Source: Microbacterium foliorum (GTDB lineage Bacteria; Actinomycetota; Actinomycetes; Actinomycetales; Microbacteriaceae). From it: a stretch of DNA of 64,000 nucleotides. The stretch spans positions 2,232,001-2,296,000 of the forward strand of contig NZ_CP031425.1 of NCBI RefSeq assembly GCF_003367705.1, read 5' to 3'. The notes beneath the pieces are model-generated. The model did no database searches. It was not told where the DNA came from and saw only the letters and a list, made by a program, of their open reading frames with translations. This document shows positions 8,581 to 18,583 of this stretch, piece by piece (the stretch's first letter is position 1; every line of letters starts with the position of its first letter). A program made the position numbers and the translations under genes.

Positions 8581-9771
8581 TTGAGAACGCAGACTGTCGC
8601 GCACCGAACGCGCTACCTCCGACTGGGCGTGCCCGCCGCCGTGCTGGGAACGCTCACCGGGGCCATCGCCGTCGCACCCGCGCACGCAGAAGGCGACGCC
8701 CGTCCGGTGGAGCGACTGCAGTCGCCACCGACGCGCGTCGCACCGGCCGAGGCCCCACCGGCCACGTACACGGTGCAGCCGGGCGACACGATCGCCACCA
8801 TCGCCACCCGGTTCGGCCTTCGCACCGTGGATGTGCTCACCGCCAACGGGCTCGGGTGGCGATCGGTCATCTACCCGGGACAGGTGCTCTCGCTCACCGG
8901 CTCCGCCGCACCGACCGCGCCCGCGACGTCGGTCTCCCCCAGCGCCGTGTCAACCACTCACGCGGTGGTCGCCGGCGACACGGTGTTCGGCATCGCGCAG
9001 AAGTACGGCACCACCGTCGACGCGGTGCTCGCCGCGAACGGACTGACACGTGCATCCGTGATCTATCCCGGGCAGCAGCTCGCACTGACCGCCGCCCCGG
9101 CCGCGCCCCCCGCCGCACCGGCAGCGCCGGCAGCCGCGCCCGCATCGACCCCGGGCGGGCAGACGCACGCGATCATGCCGGGCGACACCCTCTTCGAGCT
9201 CGCCAGGACATACTCCACCACGGTCGCCCAGCTCTATGCCCTCAACGGCCTGACCGCCGAGTCGATCATCTATCCCGGTCAGAGTCTCGTCGTCGCCGCG
9301 GCGCCGGCCCCGACACCGCCGGCCGCTCCGACCGCGCCCGAACCGCCTGTGCAGCTGTCCACGCCCCTCGATGCCGAGCAGGCCGGCAATGCCGCTCTCA
9401 TCATCGCCATCGGCAGGGAGCTCGGCGTACCCGACCGCGGCATCGCGATCGCTCTCGCGACGGCGATGGTGGAGTCGGGCATGCGCAACCTCGCCTGGGG
9501 CGACCGGGATTCCCTCGGCCTCTACCAGCAGCGCCCGAGCATGGGGTGGGGCTCGCCCGAGCAGGCGATCGACTCCGACCGGAGCACCCGCGTCTTCTAC
9601 GGCGGCGCGTCGGACCCGAACGGTCCGGCATCGCGCGGCCTGCTCGACGTCTCCGGCTGGGAGGGCATGCGGTTCACCGACGCCGCCCAGGCCGTGCAGA
9701 TCTCCGCATATCCGGAGCGGTACGGCCAGTGGGAGACGCAGGCGTACCAGTGGCTCGCCAGCCACGGGTGA
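8581..9771 (+). CDS. Secreted protein with three LysM domains and a lysozyme-like C-terminal domain
   Basis: This 396-residue exported wall-associated protein probably binds peptidoglycan and may cleave it. A signal peptide (about 1-36, ending APAHA) is followed by three LysM repeats at about 62-105, 125-168 and 197-240, each with the [Q/A/M]PGDT or AGDT-xxxIA and SVIYPGQ pattern, separated by Ala/Pro linkers. The C-terminal 130 residues (AGNAALIIAIGRELG, ALATAMVESGMRNL, SLGLYQQRPSMGWG) resemble actinobacterial transglycosylase-like domains, with E in AMVESG as candidate catalytic acid. The start is TTG 8581, set by the strong AAGGAGATCGCC ribosome-binding site; the longer frame to 8329 lacks one and would destroy the signal peptide. 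Confidence 0.88.
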   Translation: MRTQTVAHRTRYLRLGVPAAVLGTLTGAIAVAPAHAEGDARPVERLQSPPTRVAPAEAPPATYTVQPGDTIATIATRFGLRTVDVLTANGLGWRSVIYPGQVLSLTGSAAPTAPATSVSPSAVSTTHAVVAGDTVFGIAQKYGTTVDAVLAANGLTRASVIYPGQQLALTAAPAAPPAAPAAPAAAPASTPGGQTHAIMPGDTLFELARTYSTTVAQLYALNGLTAESIIYPGQSLVVAAAPAPTPPAAPTAPEPPVQLSTPLDAEQAGNAALIIAIGRELGVPDRGIAIALATAMVESGMRNLAWGDRDSLGLYQQRPSMGWGSPEQAIDSDRSTRVFYGGASDPNGPASRGLLDVSGWEGMRFTDAAQAVQISAYPERYGQWETQAYQWLASHG

Positions 9772-9850
9772 GGCGGTTTCCGGCAAACCCGCAGGGTCGA
9801 GGGGCGAGCCGCTCCCCGAGCTTTCAGGCAGTTCTCCATAGAATCTTGAC

Positions 9851-11797
9851 GTGACGACCAATCAGCAGGCCGACCCCCTCATCGGGCGGCTCGTCGACGG
9901 TCGGTACCGGGTGCGTGCACGGATCGCGCGCGGAGGCATGGCGACCGTCTACGTCGCCACCGACCTCCGGCTCGAACGGCGCATCGCCCTCAAGGTCATG
10001 CACGCCCACCTGAGCGATGACTCCGCCTTCCAGAGCCGGTTCATCCAGGAGGCCAGGGCCGCGGCCCGCCTGGCCGACCCGCACGTGGTCAACGTGTTCG
10101 ATCAGGGCCAGGACGGCGAGCTCGCCTACCTGGTGATGGAGTACCTGCCCGGCATCACCCTGCGCGAGCTCCTGCGCGAACAGAAGCGCCTGACGATCCC
10201 GCAGACGATCACGATCATGGATGCGGTGCTCGCCGGGCTCTCCGCCGCGCACCGCGCAGGCATCGTGCATCGCGACGTCAAGCCTGAGAACGTGCTGCTC
10301 GCCGAGGACGGCCGGATCAAGATCGGCGACTTCGGGCTCGCCAGGGCGACGACCGCCAACACCGCCACCGGACAGCAGCTGCTGGGGACGATCGCCTACC
10401 TCGCGCCCGAACTGGTCACCCGCGGGACGGCGGACGCCCGCAGCGACATCTACGCGCTCGGCATCATGCTCTACGAGATGCTCGTGGGTGAGCAGCCGTA
10501 CAAGGGCGAGCAGCCGATGCAGATCGCCTTCCAGCACGCGACCGAATCCGTGCCGCGCCCCAGCGTCCGCAACCCGGGGGTGCCCGAGCAGCTCGACGAG
10601 CTGGTGCTGTGGGCCACCGAGAAGTCCCCCGACGAGCGACCGGACGATGCTCAGCAGATGCTCGATCGTCTGCGCGAGATCGAACGCGGGCTCGGCATCG
10701 CCCCCGCCGTCGCGGCGGCGACCATGTCGCAGCGTTCCCAGGCGGATTCGGGCGACGTCACCAAGGTGATGCCGAGCACGATCGCGATCGCCGATCCGAC
10801 CGCACCGGTGGCCGCGCCCGTCGACAACGCCACGCTGCTGCGTCGACGCTCGTCGCGTCGACGTGCGCGCGGCGCCTTCCTGCTGACGCTGGTTCTGCTG
10901 CTCGCGACCGTGGCCGGCGGAGTCGGCTGGTGGTTCGGGTCAGGACCGGGATCCCTCGTCGCCGTTCCTGCGGTCGCAGGGATGTCGTACGACGATGCGG
11001 CCAACGCTCTGACCGCCGAGGGGTTCGTCCCCGTCCGCGGCGAGGAGAACTCCATCGATGTCGCCCGCGACCAGACGATCCGCTCCGACCCCGACGAGGG
11101 CGCTCGACTCGACAAGGGCGCGGAGGTCACGGTCGTCGTCTCGATCGGCCCTGCATCGCACACGGCCGAGACACTCAACGGCAAGACCGAGCAGGAAGCC
11201 CGCGACTATCTGGCGGGCATCAAGGTCAACGTGGCCGAGCAGTCACTCGTGCTCTTCTCCGATGCCGATGCCGACCGCGTGATCAACGCCTTCGTCACCC
11301 CGCGCGACGGCGGCGAGGTGTATGCCTGCGCCGAGGGCTGCGAACTGCTCGAAGACGACTCGGTCGAGCTCTACGTCTCGGCCGGCGCGTTCCCCGATGT
11401 CGCGGGCATGTCCGTCGACCAGGCCACGAAGACCCTCACCGACAAGCAGCTCCAGGTCAGCGGAGACATCCAGTACGTCACGAGCGAGGACGTCGAGAAG
11501 GATCGCGTCATCGGCGTCGCCGATCGCGCCGAAGAGGGCAACTGGCGCCCCGGAGACCAGGTCCAGCTCATCGTGTCGACGGGTCCTCCCCTGTTCCCCG
11601 TGCCCGATGTCACCGGTATGAGTCGCGACGAGGCTGCGCAGGCGATTCGCGATGCGGGCTTCGAGCCCACGTGGAACGGCATCTGGAACGCCTTCCCCAA
11701 CGATTTCACCGAGGTCACCGGATCGGATCCGGGCGAGGGCGAGCAGCGACGCAAGGGCACGAAGATCACCCTGCAGATCCGCAGCAGCGCCTTCTAG
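9851..11797 (+). CDS. PASTA-domain serine/threonine protein kinase (PknL/PknB-like)
   Basis: This 648-residue bitopic kinase senses cell-wall fragments with its extracellular PASTA domains and phosphorylates Ser/Thr in the cytoplasm. The kinase domain (about 14-275) has the Gly-rich loop ARGGMATVY, Lys48 (ALKVM), the catalytic loop HRDVKPENVLL (140-150), DFG (160-162) and APE (185-187). A membrane helix follows at about 338-358 (FLLTLVLLLATVAGGVGWWF), then three to four PASTA repeats (VPAVAGMSYDDAANALTAEG, PDVAGMSVDQATKTL, cut, and VPDVTGMSRDEAAQAIRDAG). The start GTG follows TAGAAT by exactly six bases, so the mRNA is probably leaderless. Location beside the Rv2175c homologue supports the PknL assignment. 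Confidence 0.93.
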   Translation: MTTNQQADPLIGRLVDGRYRVRARIARGGMATVYVATDLRLERRIALKVMHAHLSDDSAFQSRFIQEARAAARLADPHVVNVFDQGQDGELAYLVMEYLPGITLRELLREQKRLTIPQTITIMDAVLAGLSAAHRAGIVHRDVKPENVLLAEDGRIKIGDFGLARATTANTATGQQLLGTIAYLAPELVTRGTADARSDIYALGIMLYEMLVGEQPYKGEQPMQIAFQHATESVPRPSVRNPGVPEQLDELVLWATEKSPDERPDDAQQMLDRLREIERGLGIAPAVAAATMSQRSQADSGDVTKVMPSTIAIADPTAPVAAPVDNATLLRRRSSRRRARGAFLLTLVLLLATVAGGVGWWFGSGPGSLVAVPAVAGMSYDDAANALTAEGFVPVRGEENSIDVARDQTIRSDPDEGARLDKGAEVTVVVSIGPASHTAETLNGKTEQEARDYLAGIKVNVAEQSLVLFSDADADRVINAFVTPRDGGEVYACAEGCELLEDDSVELYVSAGAFPDVAGMSVDQATKTLTDKQLQVSGDIQYVTSEDVEKDRVIGVADRAEEGNWRPGDQVQLIVSTGPPLFPVPDVTGMSRDEAAQAIRDAGFEPTWNGIWNAFPNDFTEVTGSDPGEGEQRRKGTKITLQIRSSAF

Positions 11798-11846
11798 CCG
11801 CCGCGGCCACGGTGCCCGCAGTCGGCGTCGACGCACACCGCACAAC

Positions 11847-11883
11847 AGAACCGCCCTCCCGGAGACTCCGGAAGGGCGGTTCT
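11847..11883. terminator. Bidirectional terminator between kinase and DAHP synthase
   Basis: An 18-bp stem with one mismatch (AGAACCGCCCTCCCGGAG against CTCCGGAAGGGCGGTTCT) around an ACT loop lies between two convergent genes. Confidence 0.8.
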
Positions 11884-11898
11884 GACGTCGGCCTCGGC

Positions 11899-13239
11899 TC
11901 AGCGCTTCTCGAGCTCCTCGGCTACGAGGAATGCGAGCTCGAGCGACTGCATGTGGTTGAGGCGCGGATCGCACAGGCTCTCGTAGCGGGTCGCGAGAGC
12001 GGCCTCGTCGATGTGCTCCGATCCGCCGAGGCACTCGGTGACGTCGTCACCGGTGAGCTCCACGTGGATGCCGCCGGGGAACGTGCCGACGGCGCGGTGC
12101 GCCTCGAAGAATCCGCGGACCTCGTCGACGACATCGTCGAAGCGGCGCGTCTTGTATCCGGTCGGCGTGGTGATGCCGTTGCCGTGCATCGGGTCGGTCA
12201 CCCAGAGCGGCTGGGCGCCGGAATCGCGGACCGCCTCGAGCAGCGGAGGAAGCGCGTCGCGGATCTTGCCCGCCCCCATTCGGGTGATGAACGTCAGCCT
12301 GCCCGGCTCGCGGTTCGGGTCGAGCTTGTCGATCAGCGCGAGGGCGGTCTCGGGGGTCGTGGTGGGTCCGAGCTTCACGCCGATCGGGTTGCGGATCTTG
12401 GAGAAGTAGTCGACGTGCGCACCGTCGAGCTCGCGGGTGCGCTCACCGATCCACAGGAAGTGCGCCGAGGTGTTGTACGGCGTGTCGGTGCGGGAGTCGA
12501 TGCGGGTCATCGGGCGCTCGTAGTCCATGAGCAGTCCCTCATGCCCGGTGAAGAACTCCACCCGCTTGAGTTCGTCGAAGTCGGCACCCGCCGCCTCCAT
12601 GAACTTGATGGCGCGGTCGATCTCCGCCGCCATACGCTCGTACCTCTGGTTGGCCGGATTCTGCGCGAAACCCTTGTTCCAGGAGTGCACCTCGCGCAGA
12701 TCGGCGAAACCACCCTGCGTGAACGCCCGGATGAGGTTCAGCGTCGAGGCGGCCGTGTGGTACCCCTGCAGCAGGCGACCCGGATCGGGCTGACGCGACA
12801 GCTCGGTGAAGTCGTACCCGTTGACGATGTCGCCGCGGTAGGCGGGCAGTGTGACGTCGCCGCGCGTCTCCGTGTCGCTCGAACGGGGCTTCGCGAACTG
12901 CCCTGCCATGCGGCCCATCTTGACGATCGGCATCGATGCGCCGTACGTGAGCACGACCGCCATCTGCAGGACGGTCTTGATGCGGTTGCGGATCTGCTCG
13001 GCGGTCGCGCCGGCGAACGTCTCGGCGCAGTCGCCGCCCTGAAGCAGGAACGCCTGTCCGGATGCCGCACGCGCGAGACGGTCGCGGAGGTTGTCGACCT
13101 CGCCGGCGAACACCAGCGGCGGGAGCGCCCCGATCTGCGTGGAGACCTCGGCGACGCGCTCTGCGTCCGCCCACTGAGGCTGCTGCTTGATCGGGAGCGA
13201 ACGCCACGCATCAAGCGCGTCGATGTGGTGCTGGAGCAT
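11899..13239 (-). CDS. aroG: Class II 3-deoxy-D-arabino-heptulosonate 7-phosphate synthase
   Basis: This enzyme condenses phosphoenolpyruvate with erythrose 4-phosphate, the first step of the shikimate pathway. The 446-residue protein has class II features: LQGGDCAETF (67-76, metal-ligand Cys71), KMGRMAGQFAKPRS, GYHTAASTLNLIRA, FTGHEGLLMDYE, LWVTDPMHGNG (metal His), HVELTGDDVTECLGG and YESLCDPRLNHMQSLELAFLVAE. It matches Rv2178c in type and position near the pknL-like kinase. It starts at ATG, with the sequence MLQHHIDALDAWRSLP typical of the family. Confidence 0.96.
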   Translation of the reverse strand: MLQHHIDALDAWRSLPIKQQPQWADAERVAEVSTQIGALPPLVFAGEVDNLRDRLARAASGQAFLLQGGDCAETFAGATAEQIRNRIKTVLQMAVVLTYGASMPIVKMGRMAGQFAKPRSSDTETRGDVTLPAYRGDIVNGYDFTELSRQPDPGRLLQGYHTAASTLNLIRAFTQGGFADLREVHSWNKGFAQNPANQRYERMAAEIDRAIKFMEAAGADFDELKRVEFFTGHEGLLMDYERPMTRIDSRTDTPYNTSAHFLWIGERTRELDGAHVDYFSKIRNPIGVKLGPTTTPETALALIDKLDPNREPGRLTFITRMGAGKIRDALPPLLEAVRDSGAQPLWVTDPMHGNGITTPTGYKTRRFDDVVDEVRGFFEAHRAVGTFPGGIHVELTGDDVTECLGGSEHIDEAALATRYESLCDPRLNHMQSLELAFLVAEELEKR

Positions 13240-13276
13240 GAGACCAGCCTAGTGCGCGCGTGGCGCGCCGGATGCC

Positions 13277-13975
13277 TCAGGACCGCTGTGTGACGCGGGC
13301 CGGAAGACGGTCTTTCACGGTCGACGCATACACGTCGTCGTACTGCTGCTCACCGAGGCGGTGGAGGGCGACCATGATCTCGTCGGTGACCGAGCGGAGG
13401 ATGTATCTGTCGTTCTCCATACCCGCGTATCGCGAGAAGTCGAGGGGCTCGCCGATCACGATGCCGACCCGCACGACACGGGGCAGCCGCTGCCCGATCG
13501 GCATCGCGGTGTCGGTGTCCACCATGATCACGGGGACGACGGGGACCTTCGCCTCCAGCGCCATCCGGGCGATGCCCGTGCGACCCCGATAGAGTCTGCC
13601 GTCGGGACTGCGGGTCCCCTCCGGGTAGATCCCGAGGAGGTCGCCTCGACCGAGCACCTGGAGGCCGGTGTTGAGGGATGCCTCCGAGGCCTTGCCGCCG
13701 GAGCGATCGATGGGGATCTGCCCCGTGGCCTTCATGAAGAACTTGGTCGCCCATCCCTTGAGTCCGCGCCCGGTGAAGTAGTCGCTCTTCGCGAGGAAGG
13801 ACATGGGGCGATCGATCATCAGCGGCAGGAAGATCGAGTCCGCGAAGGACAGGTGGTTGCTGGCGAGGATCGCGGCGCCGTTCGCGGGGATGTTCGCACG
13901 CCCGACGACCCATGGGCGGAACACCGCTTTGACCACGGGACCGATCGCGACGTACTTCATCAGCCAGTAGAACAT
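13277..13975 (-). CDS. PlsC-like 1-acylglycerol-3-phosphate acyltransferase
   Basis: A 232-residue membrane-associated acyltransferase of the PlsC/AGPAT fold, expected to acylate lysophosphatidic acid or a related lipid. It contains the catalytic NHLSFAD motif (N40, H41, D46), FLAKSDYF, and the phosphate-binding segment YPEGTRSPDG (117-126), with a hydrophobic N-terminus for membrane contact. It corresponds to Rv2182c in the syntenic mycobacterial segment. TAGACT lies 8 bases before the ATG on the minus strand, so the transcript may be nearly leaderless. Substrate is inferred. Confidence 0.9.
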   Translation of the reverse strand: MFYWLMKYVAIGPVVKAVFRPWVVGRANIPANGAAILASNHLSFADSIFLPLMIDRPMSFLAKSDYFTGRGLKGWATKFFMKATGQIPIDRSGGKASEASLNTGLQVLGRGDLLGIYPEGTRSPDGRLYRGRTGIARMALEAKVPVVPVIMVDTDTAMPIGQRLPRVVRVGIVIGEPLDFSRYAGMENDRYILRSVTDEIMVALHRLGEQQYDDVYASTVKDRLPARVTQRS

Positions 13976-14125
13976 CGAGGTGAAGTCTAGCGCCGAGACC
14001 GCGATCCGCCGCGCGCCGACCTACAGCTCCACATCGGGCGACTGGGTTTCACAAAACATGCGACCGAGTCTCATGCCCTAGACTCGTGTGCAACCCAGTG
14101 CCCGACCGGTACCGAAGGAGCTACC

Positions 14126-15958
14126 GTGGTCCAATTCGAAGTCCCCGCCGTCGTCCCCGCCGATCCCGATGCGAACATCGCCGACCTGCTGGCCCAGCGC
14201 GTCGCGGCGACGCCGGATCGCCCCCTCTTCTCCGTGCCGGACGGCGACGGATGGCGCGACATCAGCGCCTCCGCCTTCGAGACCGCGGTGATCGCCCTGG
14301 CCAAGGGCCTCGTCGCCGCCGGCATCCAGCCCGGTGAGAAGGTCGGCTTCCTCGCCCGAACCACCTATGAGTGGACGCTCGTCGATTTCGCCCTCTTCTA
14401 CTCCGGCGCCGTGATGGTCCCGATCTACGAGACCAGCTCGCCGTCGCAGATCCAGTGGATCCTCGAAGACTCCGGCGCCATCGCGCTGATCGTCGAGTCC
14501 CCCGAGCACTTCGCCCGGGTCGACGAGGTGCGGGGCGACCTGCCCCTGCTCCGCGAGATCTGGCAGCTGCACCTCGGCGCGATCGACACGCTCACCGCGC
14601 AGGGCGCATCGGTCACCGATGCCGAGATCGAACGACGGCGCGGCATCGCGGTCGGCTCCGACATCGCCACGCTGATCTACACATCCGGCTCCACGGGTCG
14701 CCCCAAGGGCTGCGTGCTGACCCACAGCAACTTCGTCGAACTCTCGCGCAACTCCGCCAAGGCCCTGGACGCCGTCGTGCAGACCCCAGGATCGTCCACG
14801 CTGCTGTTCATCACGACGGCTCACGTGTTCGCCCGCTTCATCTCCATCCTCAACATCCACGCCGGAGTGCGCACCGGGCACCAGCCCGACACGCGACAGC
14901 TTCTTCCCGCACTCGGATCCTTCAAGCCGACCTTCCTGCTCGCCGTCCCCCGCGTCTTCGAGAAGGTCTACAACTCCGCCGAGCAGAAGGCGGAGGCCGG
15001 CGGCAAGGGCAAGATCTTCCGCGCCGCCGCCGACGTCGCGATCGAGCACTCCAAGCTGCTCGAAGAGGGCAAGAGCATCCCGTTCGGCATGAAGCTGAAG
15101 TTCGCGCTGTTCAACAAGCTCGTCTACGGCAAGCTGCGGGACGCCATGGGCGGGCGCGTCGTGTACGCGGTCTCGGGATCCGCTCCGCTCGGAGCGCGCC
15201 TCGGGCACTTCTTCCACAGTCTCGGTGTCGTGATCCTCGAGGGCTACGGCCTCACGGAGACGACGGCGCCCGCGACCGTCAACCTCGCCGACAAGTCCAA
15301 GATCGGCACGGTCGGTCCCTCGCTCCCCGGAGTGGGCGTGCGGCTCGCAGACGACGGCGAGATCGAGGTCAAGGGCGTCAACGTCTTCAAGGAGTACTGG
15401 AACAACCCCGAGGCGACCGCCGCGGCGTTCAGCGACGACGGCTGGTTCCACACCGGCGACATCGGCAGCTTCGACTCCGAGGGGTTCCTCACCATCACCG
15501 GCCGCAAGAAGGAGATCATCGTGACGGCCGGCGGCAAGAACGTCGCACCGGCAGCGCTCGAAGACCCGATCCGCGCGAATCCGATCATCGGGCAGGTCGT
15601 GGTCGTCGGAGATCAGCGCCCCTTCATCTCGGCTCTCATCACCCTCGACCCCGAGATGCTGCCGACCTGGCTGGCCAACGCCGGGCTGCCGAAGGACATG
15701 TCGCTGGCCGAGGCATCGACCAACGACGCCGTGCGGGCCGAGATCCAGCGCGCCGTGGATGCCGCGAACTCCCGTGTCTCGCGCGCCGAGTCCATCCGCA
15801 AGTTCACGATCCTCGACAGCGAATGGACCGAGGCCTCCGGGCACCTGACGCCGAAGCTGTCGATCAAACGGAACGTGATCATGAGCGACTTCGCCGACGA
15901 GGTCTCTGCGATCTACGATGAGCCGGTGACCACGACGAACGTCGCCATCGGCGGCTGA
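14126..15958 (+). CDS. Long-chain fatty-acid--CoA ligase (FadD15-like)
   Basis: This 610-residue ANL-superfamily enzyme activates fatty acids to acyl-CoA through an acyl-AMP intermediate. It carries motif A3 IYTSGSTGRPKGCVLTHSN (about 185-203), A5 LEGYGLTETTAPATVN, A7 FHTGDIG and A8 GRKKEIIVTAGGKNVAP, with the C-terminal Lys region LTPKLSIKRNVI. It is similar to the FadD15 group (Rv2187) in length and context. GTG 14126 is set by a GAAGGAGCTACC ribosome-binding site. It is convergent with def, separated by a very long terminator stem. Confidence 0.94.
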   Translation: MVQFEVPAVVPADPDANIADLLAQRVAATPDRPLFSVPDGDGWRDISASAFETAVIALAKGLVAAGIQPGEKVGFLARTTYEWTLVDFALFYSGAVMVPIYETSSPSQIQWILEDSGAIALIVESPEHFARVDEVRGDLPLLREIWQLHLGAIDTLTAQGASVTDAEIERRRGIAVGSDIATLIYTSGSTGRPKGCVLTHSNFVELSRNSAKALDAVVQTPGSSTLLFITTAHVFARFISILNIHAGVRTGHQPDTRQLLPALGSFKPTFLLAVPRVFEKVYNSAEQKAEAGGKGKIFRAAADVAIEHSKLLEEGKSIPFGMKLKFALFNKLVYGKLRDAMGGRVVYAVSGSAPLGARLGHFFHSLGVVILEGYGLTETTAPATVNLADKSKIGTVGPSLPGVGVRLADDGEIEVKGVNVFKEYWNNPEATAAAFSDDGWFHTGDIGSFDSEGFLTITGRKKEIIVTAGGKNVAPAALEDPIRANPIIGQVVVVGDQRPFISALITLDPEMLPTWLANAGLPKDMSLAEASTNDAVRAEIQRAVDAANSRVSRAESIRKFTILDSEWTEASGHLTPKLSIKRNVIMSDFADEVSAIYDEPVTTTNVAIGG

Positions 15959-15965
15959 GCGCACA

Positions 15966-16020
15966 CCCCGGATACGAGAGAGGCCCCGCCATGACGGCGG
16001 GGCCTCTCTCGTATCCGGGG
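15966..16020. terminator. Perfect 25-bp-stem bidirectional terminator
   Basis: Positions 15966-15990 and 15996-16020 are exact reverse complements around a 5-base loop (ATGAC), between convergent fadD and def. The stem is longer than most intrinsic terminators. Confidence 0.85.
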
Positions 16021-16024
16021 GTCG

Positions 16025-16515
16025 TCAGAACCAGGCGCTCTCACGCACCTCGCGCATGGCGCGCTTGCGGGTCTCGGCGTCCAGCCTGCTGAGGTAGAGC
16101 TTTCCGTCGAGGTGGTCCGTCTCGTGCTGCAGCGCCTGCGCGAGCAGCCCGTCGCCCTGCAGGACGACAGCCTCGCCATCGAGGTCGATCCCCTCGACAC
16201 GGGCCCAGGGATGACGCAGCGCATCGTGCCACAGCCCGGGCACGGACAGGCACCCCTCTCCCGTCGGGACGGGCTCGCCACGCACCTCGGCGAGCACGGG
16301 GTTCAGCACGTATCCGATGTCCCCGTCGATGTTGTAGCTGAATGCGCGCAGCGCCACACCGATCTGCGGGGCGGCGACGCCGGCACGGCCAGGCAGCTCG
16401 ACGGTGTCGACGAGATCAGCGACCAGTGCACGCACACCGTCATCGATCGCGCCGATCGGCGTGCACACGGTGCGGAGCACGGGGTCTCCGAAGACACGGA
16501 TCTCACGGACGGTCA

Positions 16516-16516
<1 letters not shown>
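16025..16516 (-). CDS. def: Peptide deformylase
   Basis: This metalloenzyme removes the N-formyl group from nascent proteins. The 163-residue protein has all three motifs: GVAAPQIGV (46-54), EGCLS (87-91) and HETDHLDG (131-138), giving the Cys and two His metal ligands and the catalytic Glu. The ATG overlaps the stop of the upstream ParA-like gene by one base (TGATG), so its translation is probably coupled to that gene. Confidence 0.96.
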
Positions 16517-18519
<2,003 letters not shown>

Positions 18520-18583
18520 GTCGTAGCTCCAAGCTTGTGCGGGCCTCGGGTGCGCTGGTGAGCGCGGCCTCGCCCGCACAAGA

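Noticed and set aside
10609..13293. Plus-strand 894-codon open frame
   Set aside because: Runs out of frame through the kinase gene and antisense through DAHP synthase; Arg-rich nonsense sequence.
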